A stretch of DNA of 64,000 nucleotides from Kitagawia praeruptora (GCA_037693485.1 CM075348.1:37690501-37754500), one strand, 5' to 3'; shown: positions 15,154 to 26,841, numbered from the stretch's first letter. A program made the numbers and translations. The notes: a model not told the origin generated them from the letters alone.

Positions 15154-16140
15154 ATGAGTGCGTATAAAGACTAGTCAGGTTGGGTGTGCGCCCGCCAGCC
15201 GCCTTAGTTGATTTTGGTCACGACTTTTTGGACTCATAAATACACAACAGGAAAGAATATAAAGATATGGTCTTAAATTAAATATTTTCGTGTTTGCAAT
15301 GTGTTATGGTCAGTTTCGGTCTGCGCTGACCTACTTGACCTATAACAATATGTGTAATGCTCAGTTTGGCTACTTTTTATAGGCCGAGGATGACCTCAGG
15401 TTAGAATCCTCAATAAATCAATACAAAATTTAAGGGCATTTGTGTAAATTACTGATAAAAATTTAGATTTGTAAAACTACCCTTGCGGGACCCCTTACTT
15501 TATAAGCAATATTTCTTATAACCTCAGTGAAGATCCCTGAGGTTGTCCTCAGGCCCAATTTTCTCCTTTCTAAATTACTCCCAATTATTGTAAAGAACTT
15601 GATGTTTGTATTAATAATTATTTATCTAATTTTTAATTTCGAATTTCATTCAAAAATTTATCTTTAATCGAAAAATTGATCAGTCCTCTAATATCATTTT
15701 AGGTAATTAGTTTGTTTATAATGTCTTTTAAATAATGCTAGTTTATAACATTAAGGTATCTGAAAAAGATTTCAACTAAATTTAAAGGTTATTTATCAAA
15801 ATACAAAAAAAATCGATTTTATCATCTTTTTAAAATATTTGCAAAAATACCTTTTTAATAAAAAAAATATTTTATAAAAATGCCAAATTTTATAAAATAT
15901 TTTTAAAGTTATCTTCTCCAGCCAAATCGACCAAATGTAACCTGTTTTTATCGAAGTTGATATTAGTTGTTTCATATATTTTTATAAAAAAAAATTCCGC
16001 ACTTGAATATTTATAAAAAAAAGCCTCAATTTTATCGATCTCGTATTTTGTCCCGAGAAAAATCTGTTGTTCCTTTTTTTTTTTTTTCACACTGACAAAT
16101 TTGGAGGTTAGTGGGATGTAATCAGACATAAAACACATCA
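15154..16140. other. Intergenic region between divergent RPN11 and SDR genes
   Basis: No coding sequence is visible. It contains one short inverted repeat pair (15382-15400 and 15536-15555, core GACCTCAGG) that may bound a small degenerate element, and AT-rich runs towards 16.1 kb. Confidence 0.4.
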
Positions 16141-16147
16141 ACGTGCA

Positions 16148-16249
16148 TATAAATCAACAATTTTACACTCTTTTCTCGCATCTCCACGCCAAAACCAGTC
16201 CGTGCAAAAGTAACCAAAAACCAAAACTATCAACACATCTGATAAACCA
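16148..16249 (+). promoter_or_regulatory. SDR core promoter and 5' UTR
   Basis: A TATAAAT box at 16148-16154 lies about 100 bases before the ATG at 16250. The interval is A/C-rich, as plant leaders often are. Confidence 0.5.
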
Positions 16250-17618
16250 ATGTCAAGTTCAACCAAAGTTCCGGTATCGAACCAGCTGGTGCCATGGTTA
16301 GATCTAGACGACAAGGTGGTTCTGGTGACCGGTGCATCATCTGGACTCGGCTGGGACTTCTGTATCAACCTAGCTAAAGCTAACTGCAAGGTCATTGCTG
16401 CTGCTCGGCGCGTGGACCGTTTAAAGTCCTTGTGTGATCAGATCAATCAAAATTCTACTTCTCCTCGTGCCGTGGCTATTGCGCTGGATGTAACTGCGGA
16501 TCCGGCTAGTATTGAGGCTGCTGTTGCGAAAGCTTGGGGTATTTTTGGTCGTATTGATTGTTTGATTAATAACGCTGGTATTAGAGGTTTGTGGGTGTGG
16601 CTCCTATTCATTTCATACAATTTCTATGGATTTTTTTTGGTTTTTTTTTTGCTCTATTTTAAAATGAAAATTGTAAGTGGATAAGAATAAATTACATAGG
16701 TATGCGTGCAACAACTTAAGATAATGACAAGTAAAAGTAGTATTGTGGGAGTTCGCTTGATTTGTCTAATGACGCTTTAGCCGATGATAAAGAAGTCTAA
16801 ACAGCTTTTATCGTGCGAGTACAATTGGTGTGTTTATGAGTTTTAGGTTTGTATTATGTATTTGATTTAGTTGGTTCTAATCAGTGTTGTAAAAAGTGGA
16901 AATCGGACTTAATCAGTAGAGGCACCGATTAATACCGACTAATCCCGATTAATCCCGACTAATTCTGATTACTCCCGATTCGGAGAGGCACCGAATAGCT
17001 ATTAACCTCTTTTTTAGAACAGAGGTTCTAATACATTTTATCTTTTTACATGATTATATACTATTGTGAAAGATGGCTCATAACATATTGATTTGGGTAT
17101 ATTGATCAGGGAGCACGAGTTCTACAATTGAATTAACAAAAGAGGAGTGGGATAATGTGTTCAAGACAAACTTAGATGGGGCCTGGTTATGTTCAAAATA
17201 CGTTGGAATCCGAATGCGTGATGCAGGCATCAAAGGATCAATCATCAACATTTCGAGCATATTTGGGCTATCCAGGGTGCAGAGCAATGGAAGTCTTGCA
17301 TATAGTTCATCCAAGGCAGGAATGCACGCAATGACTACTGTGATGGCATTGGATTTTGGCGCATACAACATCAGGGTTAATGCCATTGCGCCTTCGATTT
17401 TCCAGTCTGAGATCACCAAAGAACTTTTCGAACAAGAGTGGCTAAAGAATGTGGTGAAGAAAATTCTTCCCCTGCAGTACACAGCCACGGTTGATCCAGC
17501 ATTGACCGAAGTGATCAGATACTTGATGCATGACTCCTCTAAGTACATCACTGGCAACATCTTCATTGTTGATTCAGGCACAACTCTTCCTGGTGTTCCC
17601 ATATTCTCACGCCTTTGA
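16250..17618 (+). CDS. Short-chain dehydrogenase/reductase (FabG-like), two exons
   Basis: Exon 1 is 16250-16586, the intron 16587-17109 is GT-AG, and exon 2 is 17110-17618, giving 281 residues. This is a classical SDR with a Rossmann fold. The cofactor motif TGASSGLG is at 27-34, with AARR at the end of the second strand suggesting NADP(H) preference. NNAG is at 107-110. The catalytic set Asn133, Ser162, Tyr177 and Lys181 (YSSSK) is present. It is closest in feel to the plant 3-oxoacyl-ACP reductase-like cytosolic proteins; the true substrate is unknown. No transit peptide is evident. The end LPGVPIFSRL resembles the C-terminus of that group. The gene appears intact. Confidence 0.9.
16926..16982 (+). 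repeat. Short degenerate tandem repeat in the SDR intron
   Basis: About five copies of a 10-11 bp unit (CGATTAATCC / CGACTAATCC) lie in the single intron. Confidence 0.6.
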
Positions 17619-17639
17619 ATTAATTGTACCACTTTTGAA

Positions 17640-18180
17640 AATATATCTGTTTGATGCTTACTTAAAAAGAATGGGTGGTTTTATATTAATTTGATTGGAG
17701 ATCTCACTTTAAAATAATCACAATGCCAAATTATTTGGTGGTCCGTCTCGTGCATTATAGTATTCTTGTAGTGTGTTATTGTGTTTGGTCGGAGGGATTG
17801 GAATGTAATAAAATAGAATGTATTAAATTAATGAAGAGTGGATAAAGGATTCAAAATAAAATAAGGTAATTCAAAATTATGAATAAAATGGATATGGTAA
17901 AAATAAGTTGAGTTAATACAAAATTGTGAATAAAATAGATATGGAAAAAAATAGAGGCAAAAAAAAAAAGAAAATTTAAATGTTTGTTAATTTTATGCTA
18001 CCAATTTTATTCTATTTATTTAATTCATCCAACTAAAAATAACGTATCACGTACATGAATAACGTTGTTTTGCTAGGGCAAGGACTTCGTCTAGCTAAAG
18101 AAAACCGGGTGATGGCCCAAAATATTCATATGGGAGCCATGCTGGCCCTTTTTACTGACTGAAAACGCTACATCGTCTAC
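17640..18180. other. AT-rich 3' flank of the SDR gene
   Basis: No gene is seen. A loose repeat of the motif AAAATAGAATG/TGAATAAAATAGATATGG occurs at about 17810-17960; it may be remnant transposon DNA. Confidence 0.35.
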
Positions 18181-18190
18181 CGTGATATGA

Positions 18191-18347
18191 GGGGTGTTGC
18201 GGAACACCGTGTTCCGTATCATGGGGTGTTGCGGAACACCATGTTCCGTATCATGGGGTGTTGCGGAACACCGTGTTCCGTATCATGCTAACACGGAAGA
18301 TGGTGTTCCGTATCATGCATAATACGGAACACGGTGTTCCGTATTAT
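18191..18347 (+). repeat. 32-bp tandem repeat with palindromic core
   Basis: Three near-identical 32-bp units start at 18191, 18223 and 18255 (GGGGTGTTGCGGAACACCGT...), followed by two degenerate units to 18347. Each unit contains a GGAACACCGTGTTCC-like palindrome. The last becomes the perfect palindrome CGGAACACGGTGTTCCG. Confidence 0.85.
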
Positions 18348-18369
18348 GCTAATACGGAGGACGATTCTC

Positions 18370-19226
18370 CATATCCCGTCGGTATTTCGGACCTTTTTTT
18401 TCAAAATCAGTATTTTGGGCAAAAACTTGTGAAAAATAGGCATTTTGGTAATTCTCTCAAGAAAACCCGTGTTCTGTTTTGTTCAGTTATTTTTTTATTT
18501 ATTTATTTATTTTTTTTGACGAAATGCAGGAGGATATATTCATAAATCAAACCAATACAACATAAAACAGTGGGACAAACCCCCGACTGTCGATAGGACG
18601 AGGTTGAAAAACAAATAAATTGTTTTTTGATTAGTCAGGAAAGGATTTTAGATCTATCTTGGTGATCGACTCTCTGGTCCAAATAGGTGTGCTCCATGGG
18701 ATGCAAGTGCAATAGAAATTTTATTAAAATAATTAGATTAAACAGAATAGAATCAAAATTTATCTGAAAGACTTAAGTCAACCAAATTTATACTCTTTAT
18801 TTTTGCAAAAATAAATAAATTTATACTCTTTATAAAATTCAATCTACCGTGGCTGTAAAAGCCGAGTCAAATTATTACGTTATGGTTACTAAACCAGGTC
18901 AGCCAATGAAAAGATCTCATGTTTTATCTGCGCCAACATCAAACTTCACAGTTTTGAACAAACAAATGATCAGGTGTTATTAATTTGCTTAGTTCTATTG
19001 CTATAATTTGCTTTGGCCATTTAAATTGAGTTGTAGAGTTGTACCACAGTCCACAGGATCTATGTTTTGTAAGCCGGATAGTAGTATTAGATAAATGTGA
19101 TGCTTCTAAAAGCGAAACATGCAGAAACTTTTACACAAATGAACAAAAATGTAAATGGGAAAAGAAATATCCTTCTGTTGTGTTCTCTCCAAATTTAAAA
19201 AGGAAGTGGCAAGTTCATAAATCATA
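18370..19226. other. Intergenic region without recognised gene
   Basis: It contains a T-rich tract near 18490-18520 and no protein similarity I can support. Short frames here are made of the tandem repeat and T-rich DNA. Confidence 0.35.
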
Positions 19227-19485
19227 CTCCCTCCGTTCCAAAAAACGTTTCATGTTTACTTTGGACACGTTTGCCAACGCACACTTTTAATCGTTAATAT
19301 CTTTAGTTTCGTATTAGTATCAAATTTAAAAACTTCACTGTATTAAAGTACTAATATATACGAATCCAACAAGATCACTCATGATTATATTTTATCTTAT
19401 AAATTATGCGTCAATTAGTAGTCAATCGCTTAGAATGAACAGTGCTCAAAGTCAAACCCAGAAAGGTATTTAGGAACAGAGGGAG
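19227..19485. mobile_element. Stowaway-like MITE, 259 bp (copy 1)
   Basis: It starts CTCCCTCCGTTCC and ends with the inverted form (GGAACAGAGGGAG), flanked by TA on both sides. The interior is closely similar to the 259-bp element at 26123-26381. Confidence 0.85.
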
Positions 19486-19762
19486 TACTAATTTAGCAAG
19501 AAGCATATTAATATAGCAGAAATATGTAAGAGACCCACAAACAAAATGATATGAAGTGTAGAATGTAGACCAAGCCCATAAATGAGATATAGTAGACAGT
19601 CAACACATCGATAAGAATGTAACCGTAAAAAATTTCAAACTACAGCTAAATCATCAACAATTCAATTAACTGAGATATGTATAATCATAGCCCTGAAATG
19701 TGAACCAGATCCAAAACATCATGAAGACCATGATCACCTTGAGTTAAGAGCATCTTGCATAC

Positions 19763-19839
19763 CTAAACGGGGCATCTGGATCGCGAGGCGGAACATTAAT
19801 GGCATCAGGGGCTTCGAAGAGGCATGCACCATTCCACCA
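19763..19839 (-). pseudogene. Fragment of eukaryotic release factor eRF3 (GTPase) gene
   Basis: The minus strand encodes WWNGACLFEA, then PDAINVPPRDPDAPFR, followed by a GT donor. This matches the conserved eRF3/GSPT segment after the GTPase domain (WWNGxCLFEALDxIxVPPRDP). An in-frame stop lies just upstream (19840-19842), and no other eRF3 exons follow. It is a single-exon relic. Confidence 0.65.
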
Positions 19840-20402
19840 TTAACATACATCTTTGTTCACTCTTGTCTGCAAATTTGAACCTTGGAGCCCAGATATTGGT
19901 AGAAATTGGACATCTGCAACTAAAACAGAAAAAAATAACTATGCAAGTAATCATCTGCTGAGAGGCAAACTAAATAAAGAGCCACATATTCAAAAATCCA
20001 AATCTTTTACCTACCAACCCCCTTCTTCTATGTAATATATATACCCCTACAAAGTAACTGTTGGAAGGAAGTTGAGAAAATTGTTGTAGTTACAAACATT
20101 AAACAATTGAGATTTGATTTGCCTGTTGATATTTCCATTGATAAACAGCTTGCAATGACATTTACCGTACATGCAGAAACTCAAAAAGCCAACATTTAAA
20201 TGAATTTTCCAACCAAAACCCCAAGCCTCTGAGAAAAATCAGAAAAAGCAAATACTAAATTTTGGAACTTTCATGTCACGCGTCCGAGATTTTTCTTTAT
20301 ATATATGTATGTATAGATTTTTAATAAATAGAAAAATGAAAGGGGCCTGACATGTTAAGGTATAATAAAAGGAAAGAAATGTTCAATAAGTAAAAGGAGT
20401 AC

Positions 20403-21216
20403 CTCTTTTGTGTAACCTGACATTCCTACAAGTTGTGAATCACGCACAGCTTTATAAAGATCAGCAGGAACTATTGGTTTCTGTAAATGAAAGCCAATGT
20501 AAGTTAGCAAGCTGGTCATCCAATATCGGCCACTCAAACAAACTCATCTAATTAATATATTGCCACAACTAAGTATATTCCGGGAATTATCGTGGAAACA
20601 TTAACGGACGTAAGTAAAACGCTAAATTTACATTGGGAAATTAACATCTAGAGTCTATACTCTAATTCAGGGTATAGAAGCTTATGAAAAGAAAACAATC
20701 TTGCAGCAGTGATGTACTTTGACAACTCTCTTCTAAAACTTGATTTCTTCTAATAGCATAACCACTCCCAAGTTTGCAACTGTTTATCCCAAGTTGTAAA
20801 AAAAACTGTTGAGAAAATCTACAAGACATTAAACATTGGAAAAGAATTTGGACCAAGTCAACTGTATAATAAAAGGCTTAAATCTGGTTAATTAAAATTA
20901 AGTACAATGAGTAAGATGATTCAGGAAGGTCTATATTCTCTTGCGCTTACAAGTTAAAAGTCTACACAGTCGATATAATAATAAACATCAAGGTTTAATT
21001 TACTGTCAAGACCAGGCATGTACCGAAGTCAAGGATAATCTTTTATATTTTTGAATATTATTGAAAGGTGGAATCAGTTTGGGAATATAACACAAATATA
21101 GGATTAAAACATATATAGGAAAATGTAGGAAGCTGTCAAGCTATACCTTTCCACCATCTTGAAGATAGTGAGGAATCAGCTCTGTCATTATTGGCAGCGA
21201 AATTTCTGATCTCAAC
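20403..21216 (-). pseudogene. Two splice-compatible exon-like segments of an unrecognised gene
   Basis: Segments 21216-21147 (ending MTELIPHYLQDGGK) and 20480-20403 (KPIVPADLYKAVRDSQLVGM...) are each bounded by AG and GT signals. They join in phase, so they look like neighbouring exons of one protein gene. I do not recognise the family. No start or end is seen, and they sit among fragments of other genes. Confidence 0.45.
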
Positions 21217-21389
21217 CTGAATGATTTCATAAAGTTAGTTATCTATTAAATTTAGTGGTCAAGAAATTAACAGAAAGGAAAGAGTAAAGATTTAAAACAG
21301 CCAACTCCCAGACCTTACATAGGGTTCAGAAGATAACAATTACTATACCCTATAAGGAGATTTACAGGATTTCTACCTCTGAATAATAC

Positions 21390-21619
21390 CTTATCTGTGT
21401 CAACTTGAGCAATTGGCTCATCAACATCTACTTTATCACCAGGCTCTGCTCCAAATAAAATAGGCAAGGCAACCATACACTCAAAAATTTTACATTGACA
21501 ATTAGACTTTAGTAGTAAATTCCTAGTCAATGATAAAGACTTGCGTTTCAGAAATGTTGCCAGTGTGCCATCACTTATTGATTCACCCATGAAAGGAACA
21601 GCAGCATCAACCAGATCAC
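21390..21619 (-). pseudogene. Fragment of 2-oxoglutarate dehydrogenase E2 (lipoyl domain) gene
   Basis: The minus strand encodes VDAAVPFMGESISDGTLATF near 21610-21540, then after an interrupted stretch EPGDKVDVDEPIAQVDTDK (21445-21390, with AG and GT borders). Together these are the first half of the lipoyl domain of dihydrolipoyl succinyltransferase, ending at the lipoyl-lysine motif DTDK. The first piece has no proper donor, and neither the rest of the lipoyl domain nor the catalytic domain is present nearby. Confidence 0.7.
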
Positions 21620-21966
21620 CTATATTATGTAAACATAAATGTATAAAAGATTAGATCATTAATGAAAAAGAAAAAGGACTGAGTCATCATGTATATGCAT
21701 TAGATACCACTAAGGAGGTCAGTACCAATTTCAAAATTTATATAAGCAAAAATAAATTTCATAGGTACTGGCTTTCCTTCCAAAGACCAATGTCCGATTT
21801 TCCGTATGCTGCTTTTGTGATTAACCTCAGAGCAGATGTAAGGGCCCTCATGCTTTAATTTTATCATCCAACCATTCCAGAATTCCAAGGAAAATGCTTA
21901 AATTCATCTATACACACATTTTTAATTATAAACAAAAAACCAATATAATGTCTAAATTAAAAATTA

Positions 21967-22290
21967 CTCCCTCTGTCCCATCCATTTCTTTACAATTTCC
22001 TTTTTGGGCCGTCCCACCATTTCTTTACATTACCCAAAATAGTAAGTTTTAACACTATTACACCCACTACTTCACTTATTTTAACAATACTTTACACTAT
22101 TTCACCCACTACTTAACTTATTTTAACAATAAAATCACTATTACACCCACTACTTCACTTATTTTAACAATAAAATCACTATTACACCCACTACCTCATT
22201 TATTTTAACAATATTACACTCACTTTACACCCACTATCCTTGACCTCCGTGCCCAGCCGCCATGTAAAGAACTGGCTGGGACGGAGGGAG
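21967..22290. mobile_element. Stowaway-like MITE with internal tandem repeats, 324 bp
   Basis: Ends CTCCCTCTGTCCC and GGGACGGAGGGAG are flanked by TA. Inside, a unit of about 37-50 bp (CACTATTACACCCACTACTT) is repeated three to four times. Confidence 0.85.
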
Positions 22291-22329
22291 TAAATCTTTA
22301 AATAAAATACTCAGGAAAGAATGTGTTAC

Positions 22330-22410
22330 CTGAAAAATATGAAGCCCTCTTCGAACCCCATCGTCGAATTACAGAGTAAATGGCTTTCCAGGCATAACTT
22401 GAATTCCTCA
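22330..22410 (-). pseudogene. Probable fragment of an FKBP/nucleoplasmin-like N-terminal exon
   Basis: The minus strand encodes GIQVMPGKPFTL, a stop, then FDDGVRRGLHIFQ and a GT donor. It resembles the N-terminus of plant multi-domain FKBPs and HD2-type proteins (FWGIEVKPGKP...RLHISQ). The in-frame stop and lack of other exons make it a relic. The assignment is by eye only. Confidence 0.4.
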
Positions 22411-23259
22411 AGAATGAAAAACATGGTTAATGGTATAGTATGGTCCAAAAACATGTGGTCTTAACCTTCTTCTTGCTTTAAGTCCATTGTGTAAATTGAA
22501 TTCTGGTCCTGTAAATCTGCCAGTGTGCCTCCCGAAGCACACAGACGAGGATGATGGTTTTGGTCTAGAAGGGATTCTTCTAAGACGGCAAGAAACATAA
22601 AGATGACCCTTCTGTGCATTGTCATTCACTGCCAGAAATCATATAGGTATACCATAAGAACAACTGGATATTGTACGCTTTTGGTGCATCAAGCATTAAA
22701 CTAATTCACCATATAAATCTGTTGTATTTGGGAAGAGGGGTCTTCTTATTTTTAGCTTTTTCTATTCATTTATTTATCCGGAGAGGGGGTTGGAGTAGTG
22801 TTGCACATAAGATGGTAAACTTTTCATGTAATTCAATACCTGGTAGATGTAATCCCATGAGATTAGAGCATACGTACTCTAATCTTCTCGTGATCATCTT
22901 TACAACATAAAAAGTAAGAATTGTTATTTGTGTTGAAGCATTCAAAAACTGTCATTTGTCTGCATAATATGTACATATTTCACAATATATCCTTTCAAGT
23001 ACTTATCATATTTATTTTAATAGAGTATTCACTAAGACAAAATATTTCCCTAAAAATGGACAACCAAGTGATTCTTTTTTTTTTACCCAAAAATGGACAC
23101 TATGGTTTTTGAAATAAGCCACACGTAACATTACTAATGCAAGATACAATAAACTCAAGTACTATATTTAAGAAGATGAAATTGTGCTGCAAACACTAAA
23201 GCATGTGGCTACAATTGTAGTTGGTGATCTTCTGAATCCCTGTCAAAGCGTTTTGCATC

Positions 23260-23950
23260 TCACATATCTGTTTCTTGATCAGTGTCACCGGCATTAATTT
23301 CACTATCGATATCAACAAGAGTCACTTGGTGCATTGCTGGAATGGCCTCCTTAAGTTTTAGTGTTTTACAGAGGTGATCCTCTTCTGGCCTAAAATTTCC
23401 ACAGGGCTGTAAAACCTAAAGAAAGAAGTGGTGAGATTTTATTGTACTAACATGAACAACCAGAGGCTTAAGCAACGTTTCTTGACCAGTAAGTGTTGAA
23501 TACAGGATCTAGTGTTTCCAAAAAATTAAAAAACTATTTTCCTTCAAAACCTGAATTCCTTGACTAGGTTAATGAGATGTTCACTTATTTATATTTCATT
23601 CTCATAATAACAAATAAAGCTAAATGCTAATACATTCCAGCAAAGCTCAAAAGATTCTAGGTATTATAAAGTAAGCTCAGGAAGTCAAGAAAAGCATACC
23701 ATCAACAGATTCACACTGAATAGAGTTCTCAGCTGGACAGCCAATGTGGATAGGTCTAGAAATGTGTACACCATGAAATTCCTCTTGAATACCTGATAAA
23801 AAAACAATAATAACAGTATTCAGAGCAGAAAACATTACATACTTGATCTTTAATAACAAGAAGGCCGAACCCGCTGTTTAATACTGCACCCCACTTTGGA
23901 CAGGGCAAAAATGAATCAGTCATGCTTCTGTTGTTAACTTGAAACATGAA
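23260..23950 (-). pseudogene. Exon-like segments of an unrecognised gene
   Basis: Three minus-strand pieces have splice-like borders: about 23930-23850 (SFLPCPKWGAVLNSGFGLLV), about 23793-23697 (EEFHGVHISRPIHIGCPAEN) and about 23411-23260 (TLKLKEAIPAMHQVTLVDID, ending in a TGA stop). They could be the last exons of one gene. I do not recognise it. They may belong to the same set of captured or decayed fragments as their neighbours. Confidence 0.35.
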
Positions 23951-24250
23951 AAAAAAAATTGTAACAAGTAAACGAGAAAAAAGTCTTGGAAAATTGAAAC
24001 CCTTATGAGAATAGGAAATTTAAAGGAGACAATAAGGGAGAGTCGTAATCAAAGTATAGGGAGTGCAAACACAAGTCATGACTGGTGGGAAAACATGGAG
24101 ACAAAAAATAATCAATCAATAATCATTATTACAGGACTGGTTCGTATATCGAGAAGAGATGAGACAAGAATCATTTTACAATCATACTTTAGGTACGTAA
24201 GAAAGAACAGGAACCACTTAACTTGTCTGGAGTTAAGAAAGAAACAAAAG

Positions 24251-25345
24251 TCACATACCTGAATGCAAGCACTTCTGACACATTGCAAGGAGAGTTGGAT
24301 CCTGTACTTTTGATAAGAGTTGTTGTAATAAAGAGGTTGTAAGTGCATCTGCTAAGAATCCGTGATCAACCATTTTCTATACTAGTTTACATGCTTTGAT
24401 ATACTTCTTATTCCGAACACATCCACAAATGATTACATTATACGTACTCCTATCAGGGATTATGCCATTGCAACCCATCAAGTGAAATAAAGACAGTGCT
24501 TTATCAACATACTGGTTCTTGCAAAGACCAGCTAACATGGTGCGGTACATCACAATATTTAGCATATAGCCTTGACTTGAATCTTATAAAACAAGGTCAG
24601 TGCTTCAATTGGTCTACCCAGCTGACATAGGCCGTGTAATAAAATGCTGTGTGTCTCAACCGTGGGCCTCATCCCCTTACTTCTAATAATATTCAGCACA
24701 GCCAATGCGTCTCCTATTTTCCCTTTTGCAAAATATGCCTGCATGAGAGCAGTATAGGTGACTATGTTAGGATATTCGGCCCTTTCATTCATCATCTCGA
24801 TTATCTTCTTTGATCGTCCAACATCCCAGACTTGGAATAAGCATCGACCAATATGTTAAAAGTACTAACATCTGGAAAAAATTTCATGTCATCAATCATC
24901 TGTTTTAGCAACAGGCCAACCTCTTCCCATCTATTGAAATTGCAGAGGACCTGAATGATGGGAGGGTAAGTCCAAACATTCGGTAAAATGCCTTTCTCTA
25001 TCATTTCAGATTGGAGGTTCAAAGCATCATCGACATGACCTTGCTTACATAATGAATCGATGACTGTGTTATAAGTCACAGCATCAGGTTTACAATCTGA
25101 CTTCTCCATAAATCTAAACAACCAGAGGGCCATATCAGGATGACCTGTTTTACAAAGGCCATTAATGATGGTGTTATAAGTTACGACGTCAGGTTCAATT
25201 TCCCTGAATTTGACGAGGTTTGTGAAGAAAAGCCTAGCCTCGGCAGACCAGAAGCCCCCTTAATTAGAGTGGTGTAGGTGACGACATCTGGCACAAAACC
25301 ACGCTTGAAGATGCCAGCAAGCAACGAAAAGGCATCAGAGTGATA
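24251..25345 (-). pseudogene. Pentatricopeptide repeat (PPR) gene, decayed
   Basis: About nine P-type 35-residue repeats are readable on the minus strand (DAVTYNTVIDSLCKQGHVDD, NIVTYTALMQAYFAKGKIGD, DRSTYNVIICGCVRNKKYIK and others), and the end (MVDHGFLADALTTSLLQQLL...CLHSGM, stop at 24251) is typical of Rf-like PPR proteins. The frame is broken by at least two frameshifts and stops (near 24800, 24560, 24373 and 25260). The N-terminal end is lost at an inverted duplication near 25340. PPR proteins bind organellar RNA; this copy is dead. Confidence 0.85.
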
Positions 25346-25437
25346 ACAACAGTTGATGGAAATATTAAAGGTATAGCTGTCGATATCTATACCTTATCTA
25401 TACCTTTAATATTGCCATCAGCTGTCGTTGTCACTCA
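25337..25437. repeat. Inverted duplication of about 40 bp at the broken end of the PPR relic
   Basis: Arms 25337-25376 and 25398-25437 are near-perfect inverse copies (core AATATTAAAGGTATAG) around a 21-bp spacer. One arm is PPR coding sequence, so the other is an inverted copy of it. Confidence 0.75.
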
Positions 25438-25977
25438 GTACACATTAAAGAGGGTAATAGCTACGGTGATGTGGGAGGCAGGGAATAATTAGGGTTTAGG
25501 GTAGAAAACTCTCGCAAGAGATTTTCAGATCTGATCAATTACTATGATTAAATTCCTATATATAATAATCTAAAATTCGTATATCTAGAATATTCTAATA
25601 AATGGGCTTCCAAAGCCTATTATACTGCTGTTTCTTTGGGCTTTATGACCCGTTGTCCTGCATCATACGGGAAAATGTTTCATTTTAACAAGAGCTGTGA
25701 GCAGTCGAGTAAAGTGAAAATCACAAGGGAGGGGTCGCATTTTGAGCATTTTTCGAAACCAGATTTGTTCTCATGTAGTGATTGCTGTAATTTTAAATGT
25801 GAATCGGGGATAGAGTGGAATGAGGAATGTAATTAGGGTTTGAGATGGTACTATTAGAATGAGAATGAGCAACACGAATTGACGATGATGATAATAAATC
25901 AAGACGAGAACAAGATCAAGTAGTACCTAGTCGTTGCCGTCGGAGTAAAAATGAGCCAAATCTGGAGGAAACACTCA

Positions 25978-26085
25978 TCAAACTCATCTCTCTCTCCTTG
26001 ACTCTCTCTCTCTCACTTTCACTCTCTCCCCGTCTCTCTCTCACTTTCACTCTCTCCCCGTCTCTCTCGTTCACTCTCTTGTTTT
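25978..26085 (+). repeat. CT-rich microsatellite-like tract
   Basis: A (TCTC)n tract contains a duplicated CACTTTCACTCTCTCCCC segment. On the minus strand it is a GA-rich leader-like tract upstream of the PPR relic. Confidence 0.7.
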
Positions 26086-26122
26086 GTTTTCAAACTCAAA
26101 AAAGTAGATGAGAAATGAGATA

Positions 26123-26381
26123 CTCCCTCCGTTCCTAAAAACCTTTCTTGTTTACTTCGAACACGTTTGCCAATACACATTTTTTATCGTTAATATCTTT
26201 AATTTTGTATTAGTTTTTGATATAAAAACTTCACTGTACTAAAGTACTCATAAATACGAATCCAATAAAATCACTCATGACTATATTTGGTCTTATAGAT
26301 TATGCGTAAATTAGTAATTTGTCTCATGTTATGAACAGTCCCGACATTCCGAATAGGAAAGGTTTTATGAAACAGAGGGAG
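26123..26381. mobile_element. Stowaway-like MITE, 259 bp (copy 2)
   Basis: Ends CTCCCTCCGTTCC and CAGAGGGAG are flanked by TA. It has the same length as and a similar interior to the element at 19227-19485, so both come from one family. Confidence 0.85.
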
Positions 26382-26519
26382 TAGCGAAAACACTATCTAA
26401 AGCACAATAGAGAAGTTTTCCGGATGTTAAATTCATACAAAAATACGAGAATGTACAAATTTTCGTGTAATATAATTATGGGTCCTACTCCATAACAAAC
26501 TAAAATTAATTACAAACTA

Positions 26520-26791
26520 CTCCCTCCGTCTCAAAATATATGTCCCTTTTCTAAAATGAATTTGTCCCATTTTACTTGTCCCTTTTCTACTTTCAATGCA
26601 AATTTAAGAGTAATTTTCCAAAACTATCCCTACATTTATTGTGTTTAAATTTGACTTTTTTTCAAACTTAACACTATTCTCTTTTTTCAATGTATTAATT
26701 AAGGGTATTAGTTGGAAAATTTTATCTAACTAACTTTCTCTTAATATGTGTGTATTTTAGAAAAGGAACATGTAAATTGGGACGGAGGGAG
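26520..26791. mobile_element. Stowaway-like MITE, 272 bp
   Basis: Ends CTCCCTCCGTCTC and GGGACGGAGGGAG are flanked by TA. The interior differs from the 259-bp pair, so it is a third family with the same type of terminus. Confidence 0.85.
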
Positions 26792-26841
26792 TAAAAACTA
26801 AACACTAATCCAACATTTCATGTTAATCTAATGATCAAACT

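Noticed and set aside
18191..18347. CRISPR-like array
   Set aside because: The units are directly adjacent with no unique spacers, and the genome is a plant nuclear one.
18258..18545. Plus-strand frame of 95 codons
   Set aside because: Its N-terminal part is translated tandem repeat and its C-terminal part is T-rich low-complexity DNA.
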